DNA of 39,585 nucleotides from Candidatus Enterocola intestinipullorum (GTDB lineage Bacteria; Bacteroidota; Bacteroidia; Bacteroidales; Paludibacteraceae): NCBI GenBank assembly GCA_017694565.1, contig JADIMR010000094.1, positions 1 to 39,585 of the forward strand, read 5' to 3'. Shown piece by piece: positions 13,107 to 22,468 of this stretch (position 1 is its first letter; each line of letters starts with the position of its first letter). The notes under the pieces were generated by a model. It saw only the letters and a program-made list of their open reading frames with translations, ran no database searches and was not told where the DNA came from. The position numbers and the translations under genes were made by a program.

Positions 13107-15827
13107 TCAGAATTCTTGTCCTATTATGAAGTGGAATTGGCTTCCGCTGCGTGTGCCGTTCACTTCATCGAAGCCGTATGCCCAGTCTACGCCGAGCAAA
13201 CCGAACATGGGCATGTAAACCCTGACACCGACACCGGCGGAACGTTTCAAATCCAACGGGTTGAAATTGTCGTAATCGCTCCAGCAATTGCCAGCTTCCG
13301 CGAATACCAATGCCCAAATCATTGTCGTTTCCTTCATCAATAGCGGATAACGCAGTTCAAGGGTGAATTTGGTGTATATGTTTCCGGCCTGGTAGCCGTC
13401 TATGTACGGAGTAAGCGCACCGTTGCTGTATCCCCTTAATGCCACGGTTTCCGTAGCGTAAGTGCTGCTGTAACCGGTCATGCCGTCGCCACCGACCCAG
13501 AATGTTTCAAATGGCGAACGTTTGTTCGGATTATAGTAACCGAGAAACCCGAATTCGGCGCGCCCCATCAATACCAATTTGTTGTCCCGGGTCAGGGGAA
13601 CGAAAAATTTCGATTTGAATTTGATCTTGTAATATTCGATCCATTCGTATTTTTCCTGTGTCGAGGCATTGGAATAATCTTTTCCGTCAAAAGCCGAATA
13701 CGGCGGGGTAAGCGCGACGGACAATGATATGTCGGATCCCCTTGTGGTGTAAATCGGCTGGTCGAGGGAGTTGCGTGCCAGTGTCGCCGAGACGTTGAAG
13801 TTGTTGGAGCGTCCGGTGTTTAAGGCGAAATAACGCCATTTGCTGAGGTTGTAGTTCTGGTACGATACCTGTCCGTATATCGTAAAGTAGTCGTCCGGCC
13901 AGTTGAGCCTTGTTCCTATACCTGCGGCTACTCCGAAAATCTTTATGTACTGGTCGGGGTCGTAGGACGAAGAATACCAAGTGTTGTAGGCATTGTCGTC
14001 GTAATAGTAACCGTAGTAATAGGATGAATTGTAGCTGCTGCTGACACCCGACTGTATGCTGTAATAAATCGAAAACGTGAAGTTATTGGGCCGTTTGCCT
14101 CCTAACCACGGCTCAACGAACGACAGGCTGTAAGCCTGGTAGTACATACCGTTGGTTTGCGCGCTTAGCGTGAGCGTCTGGCCGTCGCCCTGCGGCAGCG
14201 GACGGTAACTTTTGAAGTTGAAAATGTTCCGCAGCGAAAAGTTCGTGAATTTCAAACGCAATGTTCCCACAACGCCGGTTTGTCCCCAACCCGCCGATAA
14301 TTCCACTTGGTCGTTGCGTTTGGCTTCAAGCACGTATGTAAGGTCGACAGTGCCGTTTTCAGGATCCGGAATAGTGCGGATATCCATCTTTCCGGGATCG
14401 GCCGAAAAATGACCGGTTGCTGCCAGCTCGCGCATGGAGCGCATTATGTCCGATTTCGAGAACAAGTCGCCGGGTTTTGTCCTTAACTCGCGCCTTACCA
14501 CGTGTTCGTACAGATATTCGGAGCCTTCGATGTTCACCCTGTTGATGGTAGCCTGGCGTCCTTCGCTGATTCTTACCTCCATGTCGATAGAGTCTCCCAC
14601 GATGTTGGTCTCCACCGCGTCCATGTTGAAAAAGAGGTAGCCGTTGTCAAGGTAAAGATTGCTTACGCAGTCGTCATCCATGTACAGGCGTTCATCCAAT
14701 TTGGTAAGATTGTATACGTCTCCTTTTTTCACATCGAGCATGTGTTGGAGGTATTCAGAGTTGTAGACCGTGTTTCCCAAGAAATTTATATTCCTGAAAA
14801 AATATTGCTTGCCCTCGTTTACTTCCACTAACACGTTCACGTATTTGTCAGGTTTCAGGGAATCGGCAAAAACACTGTCCCGTACTATGTAGGCATCCCT
14901 ATATCCCAATTCGTTATACTTGTCGATAAGCAGTTGCTTGTCGTTCTTGTATTCGTCGGGAAGGAATTTCTTGTTTCTGAAAATATTCAGGAAATTGTGG
15001 CGGTCATTCGTTTTTTTCATGGCACGGTCCACCTGTCTTGTCGTCAGGGCCTTGTTCCCTTCTACGATAAGATGGTTGACTTTTATCCTTTTGCCTTGGT
15101 CGACATTTATGTCAACTATGTTGCCGCCTGTAGACGTGCCGTCCTCGCGTGGCACTATATTTACTTTGGCGTAGTAGAAGCCTTTGTCCCTGTAATATCT
15201 CAATATGTATTTTTCAGCCTTGTCTATGACGTAGGGCGTAAGCTGCGTCCCTTTCTGCATACTTATGCCTTTTTCCAAGTCCTCCTTGTCGCGTTTCTTT
15301 ACGCCGTTGAAATTTATTTGCGAAATTCGAGGTCTTTGGTCGAGGTGCAGGTTAAGCCAGACTTTGTTACCGCGCATGGATACGACTTCGACTTTCACGT
15401 TCGAAAAAAGCCCCTGCTTCCAGAAACGGCGTATCACGTTGCTTATGTCGTCGGAGGGAATAGCTATTTGCGCTCCCTTTTTCAGGCCGGAATATCCGAT
15501 AAGTACGAAGTCCTCGTATGTGTGTTCCCCCGAAACTGTAATTTCTTCGATTGTGTAGGTACGCGGATCGGAGTATGCGAAATCAGGCAATTCGTCGCCA
15601 GACAAGACTGGTTCGCCGCTTCCGTTGCTTTCAAGAAAAGAGTTGTCGTCGTCTTCCACCTCCTGGGACGACGAGTTCGCATAACTGTCCAATTCGCTTC
15701 CTGAAACGGCTTGCTGGCTTTTGTGCCTGTTTGCTGCCGGTGCAGGTCCGGTAAATTGCAAGCCCTGCGCCGTCATCAACAACGGAACGGCAAGAAGTAT
15801 GGCCAGGGATATGAATCTTGACTTCAT
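13107..15827 (-). CDS. bamA: Outer membrane protein assembly factor BamA
   Basis: BamA is the essential outer-membrane insertase for beta-barrel proteins. This protein has 906 residues: a signal peptide ending 'LLMTAQG', then an acidic, Ser-rich linker (about 30-80). A chain of POTRA repeats follows (about 85-500), for example 'TIEEITVSGEHTYEDFVLIGYSGLKKGAQI' split by insertions and 'INRVNIEGSEYLYEHVVRRELRTKPGDLF'. The rest is a 16-strand barrel ending in 'GSQFHFIIGQEF' with the C-terminal Phe that outer-membrane barrels need. The conserved lid motif appears as 'ALRGYSNG'. Its start overlaps the uppS stop by 4 nt. It is larger than E. coli BamA (about 810), as is usual in Bacteroidetes. Confidence 0.95.
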   Translation of the reverse strand: MKSRFISLAILLAVPLLMTAQGLQFTGPAPAANRHKSQQAVSGSELDSYANSSSQEVEDDDNSFLESNGSGEPVLSGDELPDFAYSDPRTYTIEEITVSGEHTYEDFVLIGYSGLKKGAQIAIPSDDISNVIRRFWKQGLFSNVKVEVVSMRGNKVWLNLHLDQRPRISQINFNGVKKRDKEDLEKGISMQKGTQLTPYVIDKAEKYILRYYRDKGFYYAKVNIVPREDGTSTGGNIVDINVDQGKRIKVNHLIVEGNKALTTRQVDRAMKKTNDRHNFLNIFRNKKFLPDEYKNDKQLLIDKYNELGYRDAYIVRDSVFADSLKPDKYVNVLVEVNEGKQYFFRNINFLGNTVYNSEYLQHMLDVKKGDVYNLTKLDERLYMDDDCVSNLYLDNGYLFFNMDAVETNIVGDSIDMEVRISEGRQATINRVNIEGSEYLYEHVVRRELRTKPGDLFSKSDIMRSMRELAATGHFSADPGKMDIRTIPDPENGTVDLTYVLEAKRNDQVELSAGWGQTGVVGTLRLKFTNFSLRNIFNFKSYRPLPQGDGQTLTLSAQTNGMYYQAYSLSFVEPWLGGKRPNNFTFSIYYSIQSGVSSSYNSSYYYGYYYDDNAYNTWYSSSYDPDQYIKIFGVAAGIGTRLNWPDDYFTIYGQVSYQNYNLSKWRYFALNTGRSNNFNVSATLARNSLDQPIYTTRGSDISLSVALTPPYSAFDGKDYSNASTQEKYEWIEYYKIKFKSKFFVPLTRDNKLVLMGRAEFGFLGYYNPNKRSPFETFWVGGDGMTGYSSTYATETVALRGYSNGALTPYIDGYQAGNIYTKFTLELRYPLLMKETTMIWALVFAEAGNCWSDYDNFNPLDLKRSAGVGVRVYMPMFGLLGVDWAYGFDEVNGTRSGSQFHFIIGQEF

Positions 15828-16570
15828 TTTGTTACTTGTTCGGTAGTTTTGCCGAACCTGCGTTCGCGTTTTTGGTAATCGACTATTGCTTTATAAAATT
15901 CATCTTTTCCGAAATCCGGCCACAGCACGTCCGTGAAATATAATTCGCTGTAAGCGATTTGCCACAGCAGGAAGTTGCTTATCCTGTATTCCCCGCTCGT
16001 TCTTATCAATAGTTCCGGATCGGGCATGTCCGCAGTGCACATAAGCGAACTTACCAAATCCTCCGAGACATTTTCAGGGGAGATTTTTTCTTGAATGGAA
16101 AGCTCGGCGATTTTTTTCGCCATTGCAGTTATTTCCCAGCGGGAAGAGTAACTCAATGCGATATTCAGGGTCATGCGCTTGTTGCCTGCGGTTTTGTCGA
16201 TGCAGCTTTGCATTTTTTCCCTTACTTCCACGGGAAGCCTGTTTGCGTCTCCTATTGTCGTCAAGCGTATGTCTTTTTTTATCAGCGTAGGAAGTTCTTG
16301 CTCCATCGTACTGACTAATAATGACATCAAGGCTTTTACTTCGTCTTCCGGGCGGTTCCAGTTCTCGGTAGAAAATGCGTATAGTGTAAGATATTCTATA
16401 CCGAGTTCCGCAGCGGCCTCCGTGATTGTGCGGACGGATTGTACACCGCATATATGCCCGTAAGCCCGGGGTTTCCCATTGTTTTTTGCCCAACGTCCGT
16501 TGCCGTCCATTATGATTGCGATATGCCGGGGCAACTTGTCCGTATTTATGAGTTTCTTGAAATCTTCCAT
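15824..16570 (-). CDS. uppS: Isoprenyl transferase (undecaprenyl diphosphate synthase)
   Basis: This enzyme adds isopentenyl units in cis to farnesyl diphosphate to make the C55 carrier lipid for cell-wall and surface polysaccharides. The 248-residue protein has the signature 'IAIIMDGNGRWAKNNGKPRAYGH' in two overlapping parts (catalytic D22; the Gly-Asn-Gly-Arg-Trp motif), 'TLYAFSTENWNRP', and 'PELLIRTSGEYRISNFLLWQIAYSELYF' split over the C-terminal third. It lies between DUF6089 (17-nt gap upstream) and bamA (4-nt overlap), all minus strand. Confidence 0.95.
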   Translation of the reverse strand: MEDFKKLINTDKLPRHIAIIMDGNGRWAKNNGKPRAYGHICGVQSVRTITEAAAELGIEYLTLYAFSTENWNRPEDEVKALMSLLVSTMEQELPTLIKKDIRLTTIGDANRLPVEVREKMQSCIDKTAGNKRMTLNIALSYSSRWEITAMAKKIAELSIQEKISPENVSEDLVSSLMCTADMPDPELLIRTSGEYRISNFLLWQIAYSELYFTDVLWPDFGKDEFYKAIVDYQKRERRFGKTTEQVTK

Positions 16571-16587
16571 TCCTGTAAAGCCGTTTC

Positions 16588-17286
16588 CTACCGGCAGAAT
16601 TTGTTCGTTTCAAACAAATTGATGCTTAGATACAAATTCGCGACCGAATACCAGTCAGTGTCGAAAAATCCGGTCGACGAAACCTTGTACGGATTGTCCA
16701 ATATTTCATTGGTGGCATCCGTTACGTCCAACCTGTCCGTAAACAATTTCGTTATCGTCCATTCCAATCCGAGGGTGAAACGCTTGTTTATCTTCCATTT
16801 GCCACCGATGCCTAAGGGTATGTTCACGTTGTAAACATTGTCTCCGCCATACAGGTTGTTGTAAGCTGTAAGACCTACGCCAACCATAATATAAGGAGTG
16901 GCTACATACCGGGCTTTGTAATATTTCGATTCGCCTATATCGAAGAAATTGAACTCGACTGCCACGTTGGAATCGACCAAGCCTCTTTCAAAACTCGCAT
17001 AGTCCTGACCGTTTGGCAGGATATAGTTGAAATCGCGCGTGTCTCCCGCAATCCTTGCGTAGCGGACTGTCAGTTTCAATGCCCATCGGGTGTCTATGTT
17101 GTATCTGTACAAACCGCCCACTGAATAATCCGCACGGTTGAACAATGCGGATTTGTTCGCGTCTCCCAAATAAAATGCTGCGCCTCCGGAAACGCCGATT
17201 TCGTGATTGTATTCGGCTAATGCGCGGCAATTGAATGCAAGCATCAATACTAAGCAAAATAGTGCCTTATGCTTTGAAAAATCCAT
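16588..17286 (-). CDS. DUF6089 family outer-membrane beta-barrel protein
   Basis: The 232-residue protein has a signal peptide (ending 'NCRALA' at about 24) and then a pattern of alternating strands typical of small outer-membrane barrels: 'EIGVSGGAAFYLGDANKS', 'SVGGLYRYNIDTRWALKLTVRYARIAGD', 'VAVEFNFFDIG', and 'NVNIPLGIGGKWKINKRFTLGLEW'. This family is regularly found just before uppS and bamA in Bacteroidetes; its role is unknown, with envelope biogenesis the inference from context. The end 'LYLSINLFETNKFCR' is slightly unusual for a barrel, which normally ends in an aromatic residue. It heads the cluster; upstream is the gldN terminator. Confidence 0.8.
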   Translation of the reverse strand: MDFSKHKALFCLVLMLAFNCRALAEYNHEIGVSGGAAFYLGDANKSALFNRADYSVGGLYRYNIDTRWALKLTVRYARIAGDTRDFNYILPNGQDYASFERGLVDSNVAVEFNFFDIGESKYYKARYVATPYIMVGVGLTAYNNLYGGDNVYNVNIPLGIGGKWKINKRFTLGLEWTITKLFTDRLDVTDATNEILDNPYKVSSTGFFDTDWYSVANLYLSINLFETNKFCR

Positions 17287-17434
17287 TTTCGGTTTTTAAA
17301 GTTTTGAGGTAGAGATGCTGCAATGGCAAATTTCTTTTATGATATGGCACGCAAATTTACTCAAAATCGTTGAACGAATTATCCTTATTAATATAATAAG
17401 TCTAAATTTTTCCATTTGGTACCGCCCTTGTTAT

Positions 17435-17474
17435 AAAAGAAAGCGGCTGCATTTTGTTGCAGCCGCTTTCTTTT
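17435..17474 (-). terminator. Terminator of the T9SS operon
   Basis: AAAAGAAAGCGGCTGCA (17435-17451) pairs over 17 bp with 17458-17474 around a 6-nt loop, with a T-run on the minus strand. It lies 18 nt beyond the gldN stop. Confidence 0.9.
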
Positions 17475-17491
17475 ATGATTCCGAAACGGGA

Positions 17492-18388
17492 TTAATATTC
17501 CCAAAGGTCTTGCTCGAAATTTATTATTTCGTTCTTGATCCGCTCTTGTTCCCTGTGCGCTTCTTCGGCATTCGAGTTATATTGTATCAAGTTTCGGTTT
17601 CTTGTATTCGATTCCTTGTATATATAACTTCCGAAGCGGCGTTTGATGAACAAATCGTCCATTGTTTCCCTCGCACCGTTGTTGCGGTCGGAGGTAAGGG
17701 CTTCTTGTTGGGCAAGGTACGGTCTCAACTGGTCGAACGGCACCCAAAATTGAGGGTATCCTACCAGCTGTCCGCCCATGTCGTAATTTTCGCGGTATAT
17801 TTTGGGACAGATGGCCAAAATCCTTACTGAAAATGTGGAATTGTTTTTGTCAAAATACCATACCTCTTTGAGGTAGTATTTCAGTACTTCCACGTTAGGA
17901 ATATTGGATTCATCAATGTACGTACTTAACGTGTCCCCCGTTATCGAATCGACTTCGGCTTCAACCATGATTTCGTTTTTGGCCAAAAAGTCCTCGAATT
18001 TCACCAATCGGTCTTCGGTGAAGATTTCGCGATCAGCTTCAAATTCGTAAGCCTGGATCTTGCCTTCTTCGAACAAGCGGAAGATTGTAGTGAACAAGCT
18101 CTGCCTGTTGTCGCTGGCCATGGTCGGGAAATATAACGGGTAATTGATTTTTTCGTGCATGTCTATCACCCTGTAAATCACCTTCGACCAGATAATATCG
18201 TCGGCTCGCGGATTGTTGTATTCAATGGGTTTGCGGTCTTTCAACGGAATGCTGGTAGGCAGGTTCGAAGCGATTTCGCCGTTCTCGCCGAAGAATGACT
18301 GTCCCCCGGTTTCCGTTTCTTGTGCGATGGCCGCTGTTGCCATCAAAATACCGATTATCAACGAAAATATTCTGTTCAGCCTTTTCAT
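17492..18388 (-). CDS. gldN: T9SS ring component GldN/PorN
   Basis: GldN/PorN is a periplasmic protein that pairs with the lipoprotein GldK/PorK to form a ring under the outer membrane in type IX secretion. The 298-residue protein has a signal peptide (ending 'ATAAIAQE', about 22) and the family's conserved core: 'DIIWSKVIYRVIDMHEKINYPLYFP', 'IQAYEFEADREIFTEDRLVKFEDF', 'YYLKEVWYFDKNNSTFSVRILAICP', and 'PQFWVPFDQLRPYLA' (each shown here in part). It is the last gene of the operon, 12 nt after gldM and before a strong terminator. The C-terminal helix is Glu/Arg/Asn-rich. Confidence 0.93.
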   Translation of the reverse strand: MKRLNRIFSLIIGILMATAAIAQETETGGQSFFGENGEIASNLPTSIPLKDRKPIEYNNPRADDIIWSKVIYRVIDMHEKINYPLYFPTMASDNRQSLFTTIFRLFEEGKIQAYEFEADREIFTEDRLVKFEDFLAKNEIMVEAEVDSITGDTLSTYIDESNIPNVEVLKYYLKEVWYFDKNNSTFSVRILAICPKIYRENYDMGGQLVGYPQFWVPFDQLRPYLAQQEALTSDRNNGARETMDDLFIKRRFGSYIYKESNTRNRNLIQYNSNAEEAHREQERIKNEIINFEQDLWEY

Positions 18389-18400
18389 GAAACAATGGTT

Positions 18401-20011
18401 TTATCGTACTATAACTTCTATCGTCGGCAGGATCCTTTCTACGCCGTCCGGACCTTTTGCCCTGATCTTCGATATGTAGAAGCGTTGTCCCTTGCGGGTC
18501 TTGCGCATAAAGTCTTTTTGTTTGTCTGTCCAGTTGTTGCTGTTCGAGATTTCTACTTTACCATTACCCATGGAATCGAAGAACGTCATTTCAAACCCGG
18601 AAACGGTGTAGCGGACGTCCAAGTCGGCATCGTCCAATTCCGCACGTATGCCGGCTGAACCGATGAGTTGCGATTTGGGTATGGGCGTACTGCCTTTGTA
18701 TTTGCCTTTTGTCCCGCCTTGCTGGGTGTATTCGATATAGCCTACGGGAGGCGGCAATGCTTTCACGCGGAACGGTTTGGCGGGGAATTTCTGCACTTTG
18801 CCGTCTTCCATCTTGACAGAAACGTTGATGTTGCAGTTCTGTCCTACTTTAGTAGGAGTCACGTCCCAACCTTTGGCGGTTTTTGCCAGTTTGCCGTTTG
18901 TTATGCTTACGCTTATGTTTTGCGTGGGAACGCCAGGAACCGACACGCTGATCGGATTCTTGATACCGGCGTAAAGCACGTTCATCATGTCGGCGGATAC
19001 TATTGCCGTCGGTTCTCCGACAATGTACGAACTTTCAAAAGAGTAGGGCTGTATGCTTCCGTCTGCTCGGGGCAACTCGATTACGCCCTTTACGTCGTAA
19101 GTGCCGACCCTCGATGCGGGAACAATGTATTCCTCTCCTTCCAATACTTCCCCGTTAACGGTGATTTTGGGGCGTTTGGTCGAGTCTACCGCAGCCAATA
19201 TGATACGGGCCTTGTATTCCCCGCCCCTTGTAACGTAAGAAGCATCCGGAATGACTTCCGCCGTAATCTTGTTGACACGGAAGTCGCTCGCGTCAACCTG
19301 GTTCTTCAAATAGTTCACTACGTCGGATTCGGTGTTGCGCAAGTCAGCCTGGATTTTCGTGAGCAACGTGATTGTTGCAGAAACAGGCATCGTCTCGAAA
19401 CGGGCAGCTTCCCATGTTATGCGGTCGCCGTTTTGGGACTGGGTGTCTTCCGTATTGAAATTGTTGCGTATCGTATTGACCCTTACCGAATCGTGGCTCA
19501 CATATTGGATCATGGCATCGGCGTAGTCGTTAAGTGCGCGTTTCAATTGGTTTGCACGGTTGTTTTGGGCACCGCCGGCCGTTATCGCCAACGCTACCTG
19601 TCCGCTTGCATCGAGATTGTCCCTTGCACCGATTTCGTATTCAGTGCCATTGGCCACGCATTCCTTGTATTTTTTGCCTCCCTCTTCTCCATCGGCTTGG
19701 GTTATGATGTCGACTTTCAAGTCTTCAACCATCATGTCGAGGCTGTCGGTCATTGTGCGTACTTTGTTGGCTTTGTCCAACCATTCCGCAACCTTTTCAG
19801 GATTCTGCGCCTTCAAGTCCTCGAATTGGCCATAGAGAGCTTCGTTTTTTACCTTGGTGCTGTTCAAACTCTGGTTCAGGCTCTGTTGCACCAAAGTAAA
19901 GCCATTCAGCACGTCGGTGGATACGTTCAACGCCAACATGGCCGTAAGCACCAAGTACATCATGGATATCATTTTCTGCCTCGGGGTTTCCGGGCAATTT
20001 GTTGCACTCAT
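18401..20011 (-). CDS. gldM: T9SS motor component GldM/PorM
   Basis: GldM/PorM crosses the inner membrane once and extends through the periplasm; with GldL it uses the proton gradient to drive T9SS. The 536-residue protein starts 'MSATNCPETPRQKMISMMYL', with the single membrane helix at about 14-34 ('MISMMYLVLTAMLALNVS'), followed by a helical domain (35-220) and several beta-domains (for example 'VSVPGVPTQNISVSITNGKL' and the proline-rich 'VKALPPPVGYIEYTQQGG'). The length is normal for the family. It lies between gldL (56 nt) and gldN (12 nt). A 456-codon open frame runs antisense to it; I regard that as a by-product of codon bias. Confidence 0.95.
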   Translation of the reverse strand: MSATNCPETPRQKMISMMYLVLTAMLALNVSTDVLNGFTLVQQSLNQSLNSTKVKNEALYGQFEDLKAQNPEKVAEWLDKANKVRTMTDSLDMMVEDLKVDIITQADGEEGGKKYKECVANGTEYEIGARDNLDASGQVALAITAGGAQNNRANQLKRALNDYADAMIQYVSHDSVRVNTIRNNFNTEDTQSQNGDRITWEAARFETMPVSATITLLTKIQADLRNTESDVVNYLKNQVDASDFRVNKITAEVIPDASYVTRGGEYKARIILAAVDSTKRPKITVNGEVLEGEEYIVPASRVGTYDVKGVIELPRADGSIQPYSFESSYIVGEPTAIVSADMMNVLYAGIKNPISVSVPGVPTQNISVSITNGKLAKTAKGWDVTPTKVGQNCNINVSVKMEDGKVQKFPAKPFRVKALPPPVGYIEYTQQGGTKGKYKGSTPIPKSQLIGSAGIRAELDDADLDVRYTVSGFEMTFFDSMGNGKVEISNSNNWTDKQKDFMRKTRKGQRFYISKIRAKGPDGVERILPTIEVIVR

Positions 20012-20067
20012 AAGCTGTTGTCTCTTCTGTTGTTTTAATCCTTTGTCCTACGATAAATTCATCAGGC

Positions 20068-20916
20068 TTATGCCCTGCCGAAAGCGTTGAGCATGTTGCC
20101 GTAAACGGTATTGAGGCTGCTTACTTTCTCGCTGAGCTTGGAAGCCTCGTCTTTCAACTTCAAGGTTTCGGTAGCGGCCGATTTCAATGCCGTCTGCATG
20201 TCCGTGAAGTTGCTGTTTACGTCTTCGAGCATTTCTGCCTGCTTCTTTATGCTTTGGACTTGCATTTCGTAACCTGCGTTTATCGCGCTCAGGTTCTTGG
20301 TCATGCCTTGCATTTCGGTCATGTAGCCTTTGGCATCCGTGGCTACCGAACTCATGCTTTCGGCAACAGTCTTGTAAGAGGCGAACAGTTGGTCGGACGA
20401 TGCTTTCAAATTGGTTTGTGTTGCCGCGAAGCTGCTGATCGCTTCGGTTGCGGCGGTCATTGTCTTCGCGTAGTTCGACGAAGCGGAAACTGCAGCGGTA
20501 ACGTCCGCAATTTGCGAAGCGGTTTCACTCAGCCTTTTGATGCCTTCGTTGAGCTTTTGTACATCGCTTTGGGCAAGTTTGCCTGCTGCGGCGATGTCGT
20601 CGATGCTGTTGCCGGCTTTCGATGCAGGAGCGTTGGAAACGGCCATGCCGGGCATGGGTCCTGTCGCTCCGCCTTCTTCATTATTGAGTTGCGGGAAAAG
20701 GATGTCCCATTTGTATTCGCGGTGCGCTGGTTCGAATGCCGAAATCGCGAAAAGGATGGCTTCCGTTCCCATACCGATCATAAGCATCGGGCCTGCACCG
20801 GGGAAGTGCATGATTTTGAACAATGCACCGATAATTACGACTGATGCACCGAGACCGTATGCCATACCGGTGATTTTTTTACCCGTGGGGGTAGTGAAAA
20901 AATTTCCTTGTGCCAT
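20068..20916 (-). CDS. gldL: T9SS motor component GldL/PorL
   Basis: GldL/PorL is the inner-membrane partner of GldM in the T9SS motor. I chose the ATG at 20916 (282 residues) because the protein then begins 'MAQGNFFTTPTGKKITGMAY', the usual family start; the frame is open to 20997, but that part would overlap gldK. Two membrane helices follow directly (about 17-36 and 45-62) around the conserved 'KIMHFPGAGPMLMIG'; a Lys and a Glu in or near the helices ('FKIMH', 'GTEAILF') are the proposed proton path. The rest (from about 110) is a long cytoplasmic coiled coil rich in Ser, Thr and Ala. Confidence 0.95.
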   Translation of the reverse strand: MAQGNFFTTPTGKKITGMAYGLGASVVIIGALFKIMHFPGAGPMLMIGMGTEAILFAISAFEPAHREYKWDILFPQLNNEEGGATGPMPGMAVSNAPASKAGNSIDDIAAAGKLAQSDVQKLNEGIKRLSETASQIADVTAAVSASSNYAKTMTAATEAISSFAATQTNLKASSDQLFASYKTVAESMSSVATDAKGYMTEMQGMTKNLSAINAGYEMQVQSIKKQAEMLEDVNSNFTDMQTALKSAATETLKLKDEASKLSEKVSSLNTVYGNMLNAFGRA

Positions 20917-20965
20917 AGAATTTAAATTTAAGGTTTGGTTTTTGATTGATATTGATATTGTGTTT

Positions 20966-22453
20966 TTAATATTGCTGGTAATTAGCACCGATGACACTGC
21001 GGACGCAACGGAAACCTATGTACGACCTCGATTCGGTCTGGTATTCATATGTCCTCGTAGCGCATTGCAGATAATACCCTATGTCTTTCCATGAACCTCC
21101 GCGAATCACCTTGCGCTTCATTATTTCCGGGTCGCTGGATTTCGCGTTGTAATTATAGCTTGGATTCATATCGTTGACGAAGCTGTAATTCGATTCGTGG
21201 AAAGCAGACGATGTCCATTCGGCGACATTGCCCGCCATGTCGTACAAACCATAGTCGTTGGGAGGGAACGATGCCACTTTTGAAGTCGCCAACCAGTCGT
21301 CGGCCGCATAGTTGCCGTGCATGGGTTTGAAATTGGCCATGTAGCAACCTTTTGCAGAACGGATATATTGTCCTCCCCATGGATACATTGACAACTCGCG
21401 TCCTCCACGTGCGGCATATTCCCATTCGGATTCTGTCGGAAGCCTGAAATCCTGCACGATCATCTGCTTGTTGCGGATTTGTGCCTCGTTGTAGAAGCGT
21501 GTACGCCAATGGCAGAAGGCCGAAGCCTGCTCCCATGTTACACCGACTACCGGATAATCCCCGTAACCGGCATGTGTGAAGTACATTTTCATGTACGGTT
21601 CGTTGTAGGCGTATGTGAAATCCCTGATCCAGCACAGCGTGTCGGGATAGATGTTCACTATGCGCGTGGATATGAAATCGCGGCGGCTGCGCAATTCAAC
21701 GAACATGGTGCGGTTGATTATATGCCCGTTTTCGTCTATGTAAGACGTGTCTTTGGTAACAAACACGTCCGCACTGTCCTTGCCTTGCTCCAACTGGGAC
21801 AAGTCCACGTTGTAACGTCCTTTGTTGGTGTCGAATTTGTTGCGTTTGAGGGCTGCCTGGTTATAGTCTATCCAACGGTATTGGTAATTCAGGATCTGTC
21901 CGTTGGTTTCCTTTCCATAACCCATGGTTTCGTCTTCGGAATAGTACATCGAGTCTATTGCCAATGCTTGTTCCTCGCTGGGTTTTTCCCATGGAATTTC
22001 AACGTCCCAGTTAAGTTTGGGCTTGCGTTCGACTCCCGTGTCGAATTCGGCTTCCTGCGATGTAGGGCGGTTGCCTGTTTTATAAATCACTTCCCCGCTT
22101 TTGCGGTCTTTGGCCGCGAACTCCGACTCCTCGCCTTCGGCGTAAACCAATTTCTCGCGGGCTATTGAATCGCGTACCCAATAAACGAACTGTTTGTATT
22201 CGCTGTTCGTTATCTCGGTCTCATCCATCCAAAAGGCATCTACCGAGACTACTTTGGCTTGATTTCCCGTCGACCAATTGGCATCCTGGTCGTTCGCTCC
22301 CATGGTAAAAGAGCCGGCTTTCACGAAAACCATGCCGTATGGATTGGGTTCCTCCCACGTACGGCTTTGAACTCCGACCAATTCTCCACTGCCGGAATTA
22401 CTGCACGCGGCAAGTAGCGCAACAGCAGGAATCAACAAAAGATTTTTTTTCAT
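20966..22453 (-). CDS. gldK: T9SS lipoprotein GldK/PorK
   Basis: GldK/PorK is an outer-membrane lipoprotein that forms the T9SS ring with GldN. The 495-residue protein has a lipoprotein signal ('MKKNLLLIPAVALLAAC', lipid on Cys 17) and a formylglycine-generating-enzyme-like fold: 'YGMVFVKAGSFTMGANDQD' near 38, 'WTSSAFHES ... VIRGGSWKD ... SRSYIGFRCVRS' near the end, and 'FRLPTESEWEYAARGG' between. The family uses this fold for structure and not catalysis. The C-terminus has the short extension 'VIGANYQQY'. It follows porP after 15 nt. Confidence 0.95.
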   Translation of the reverse strand: MKKNLLLIPAVALLAACSNSGSGELVGVQSRTWEEPNPYGMVFVKAGSFTMGANDQDANWSTGNQAKVVSVDAFWMDETEITNSEYKQFVYWVRDSIAREKLVYAEGEESEFAAKDRKSGEVIYKTGNRPTSQEAEFDTGVERKPKLNWDVEIPWEKPSEEQALAIDSMYYSEDETMGYGKETNGQILNYQYRWIDYNQAALKRNKFDTNKGRYNVDLSQLEQGKDSADVFVTKDTSYIDENGHIINRTMFVELRSRRDFISTRIVNIYPDTLCWIRDFTYAYNEPYMKMYFTHAGYGDYPVVGVTWEQASAFCHWRTRFYNEAQIRNKQMIVQDFRLPTESEWEYAARGGRELSMYPWGGQYIRSAKGCYMANFKPMHGNYAADDWLATSKVASFPPNDYGLYDMAGNVAEWTSSAFHESNYSFVNDMNPSYNYNAKSSDPEIMKRKVIRGGSWKDIGYYLQCATRTYEYQTESRSYIGFRCVRSVIGANYQQY

Positions 22454-22468
22454 ATAAAGATTTTGTGG

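Noticed and set aside
18668-20038. 456-codon frame antisense to gldM, and similar long frames opposite bamA, gldL and hflX
   Set aside because: They mirror the codon bias of strong genes on the other strand and show no signal peptide, motif or operon context.
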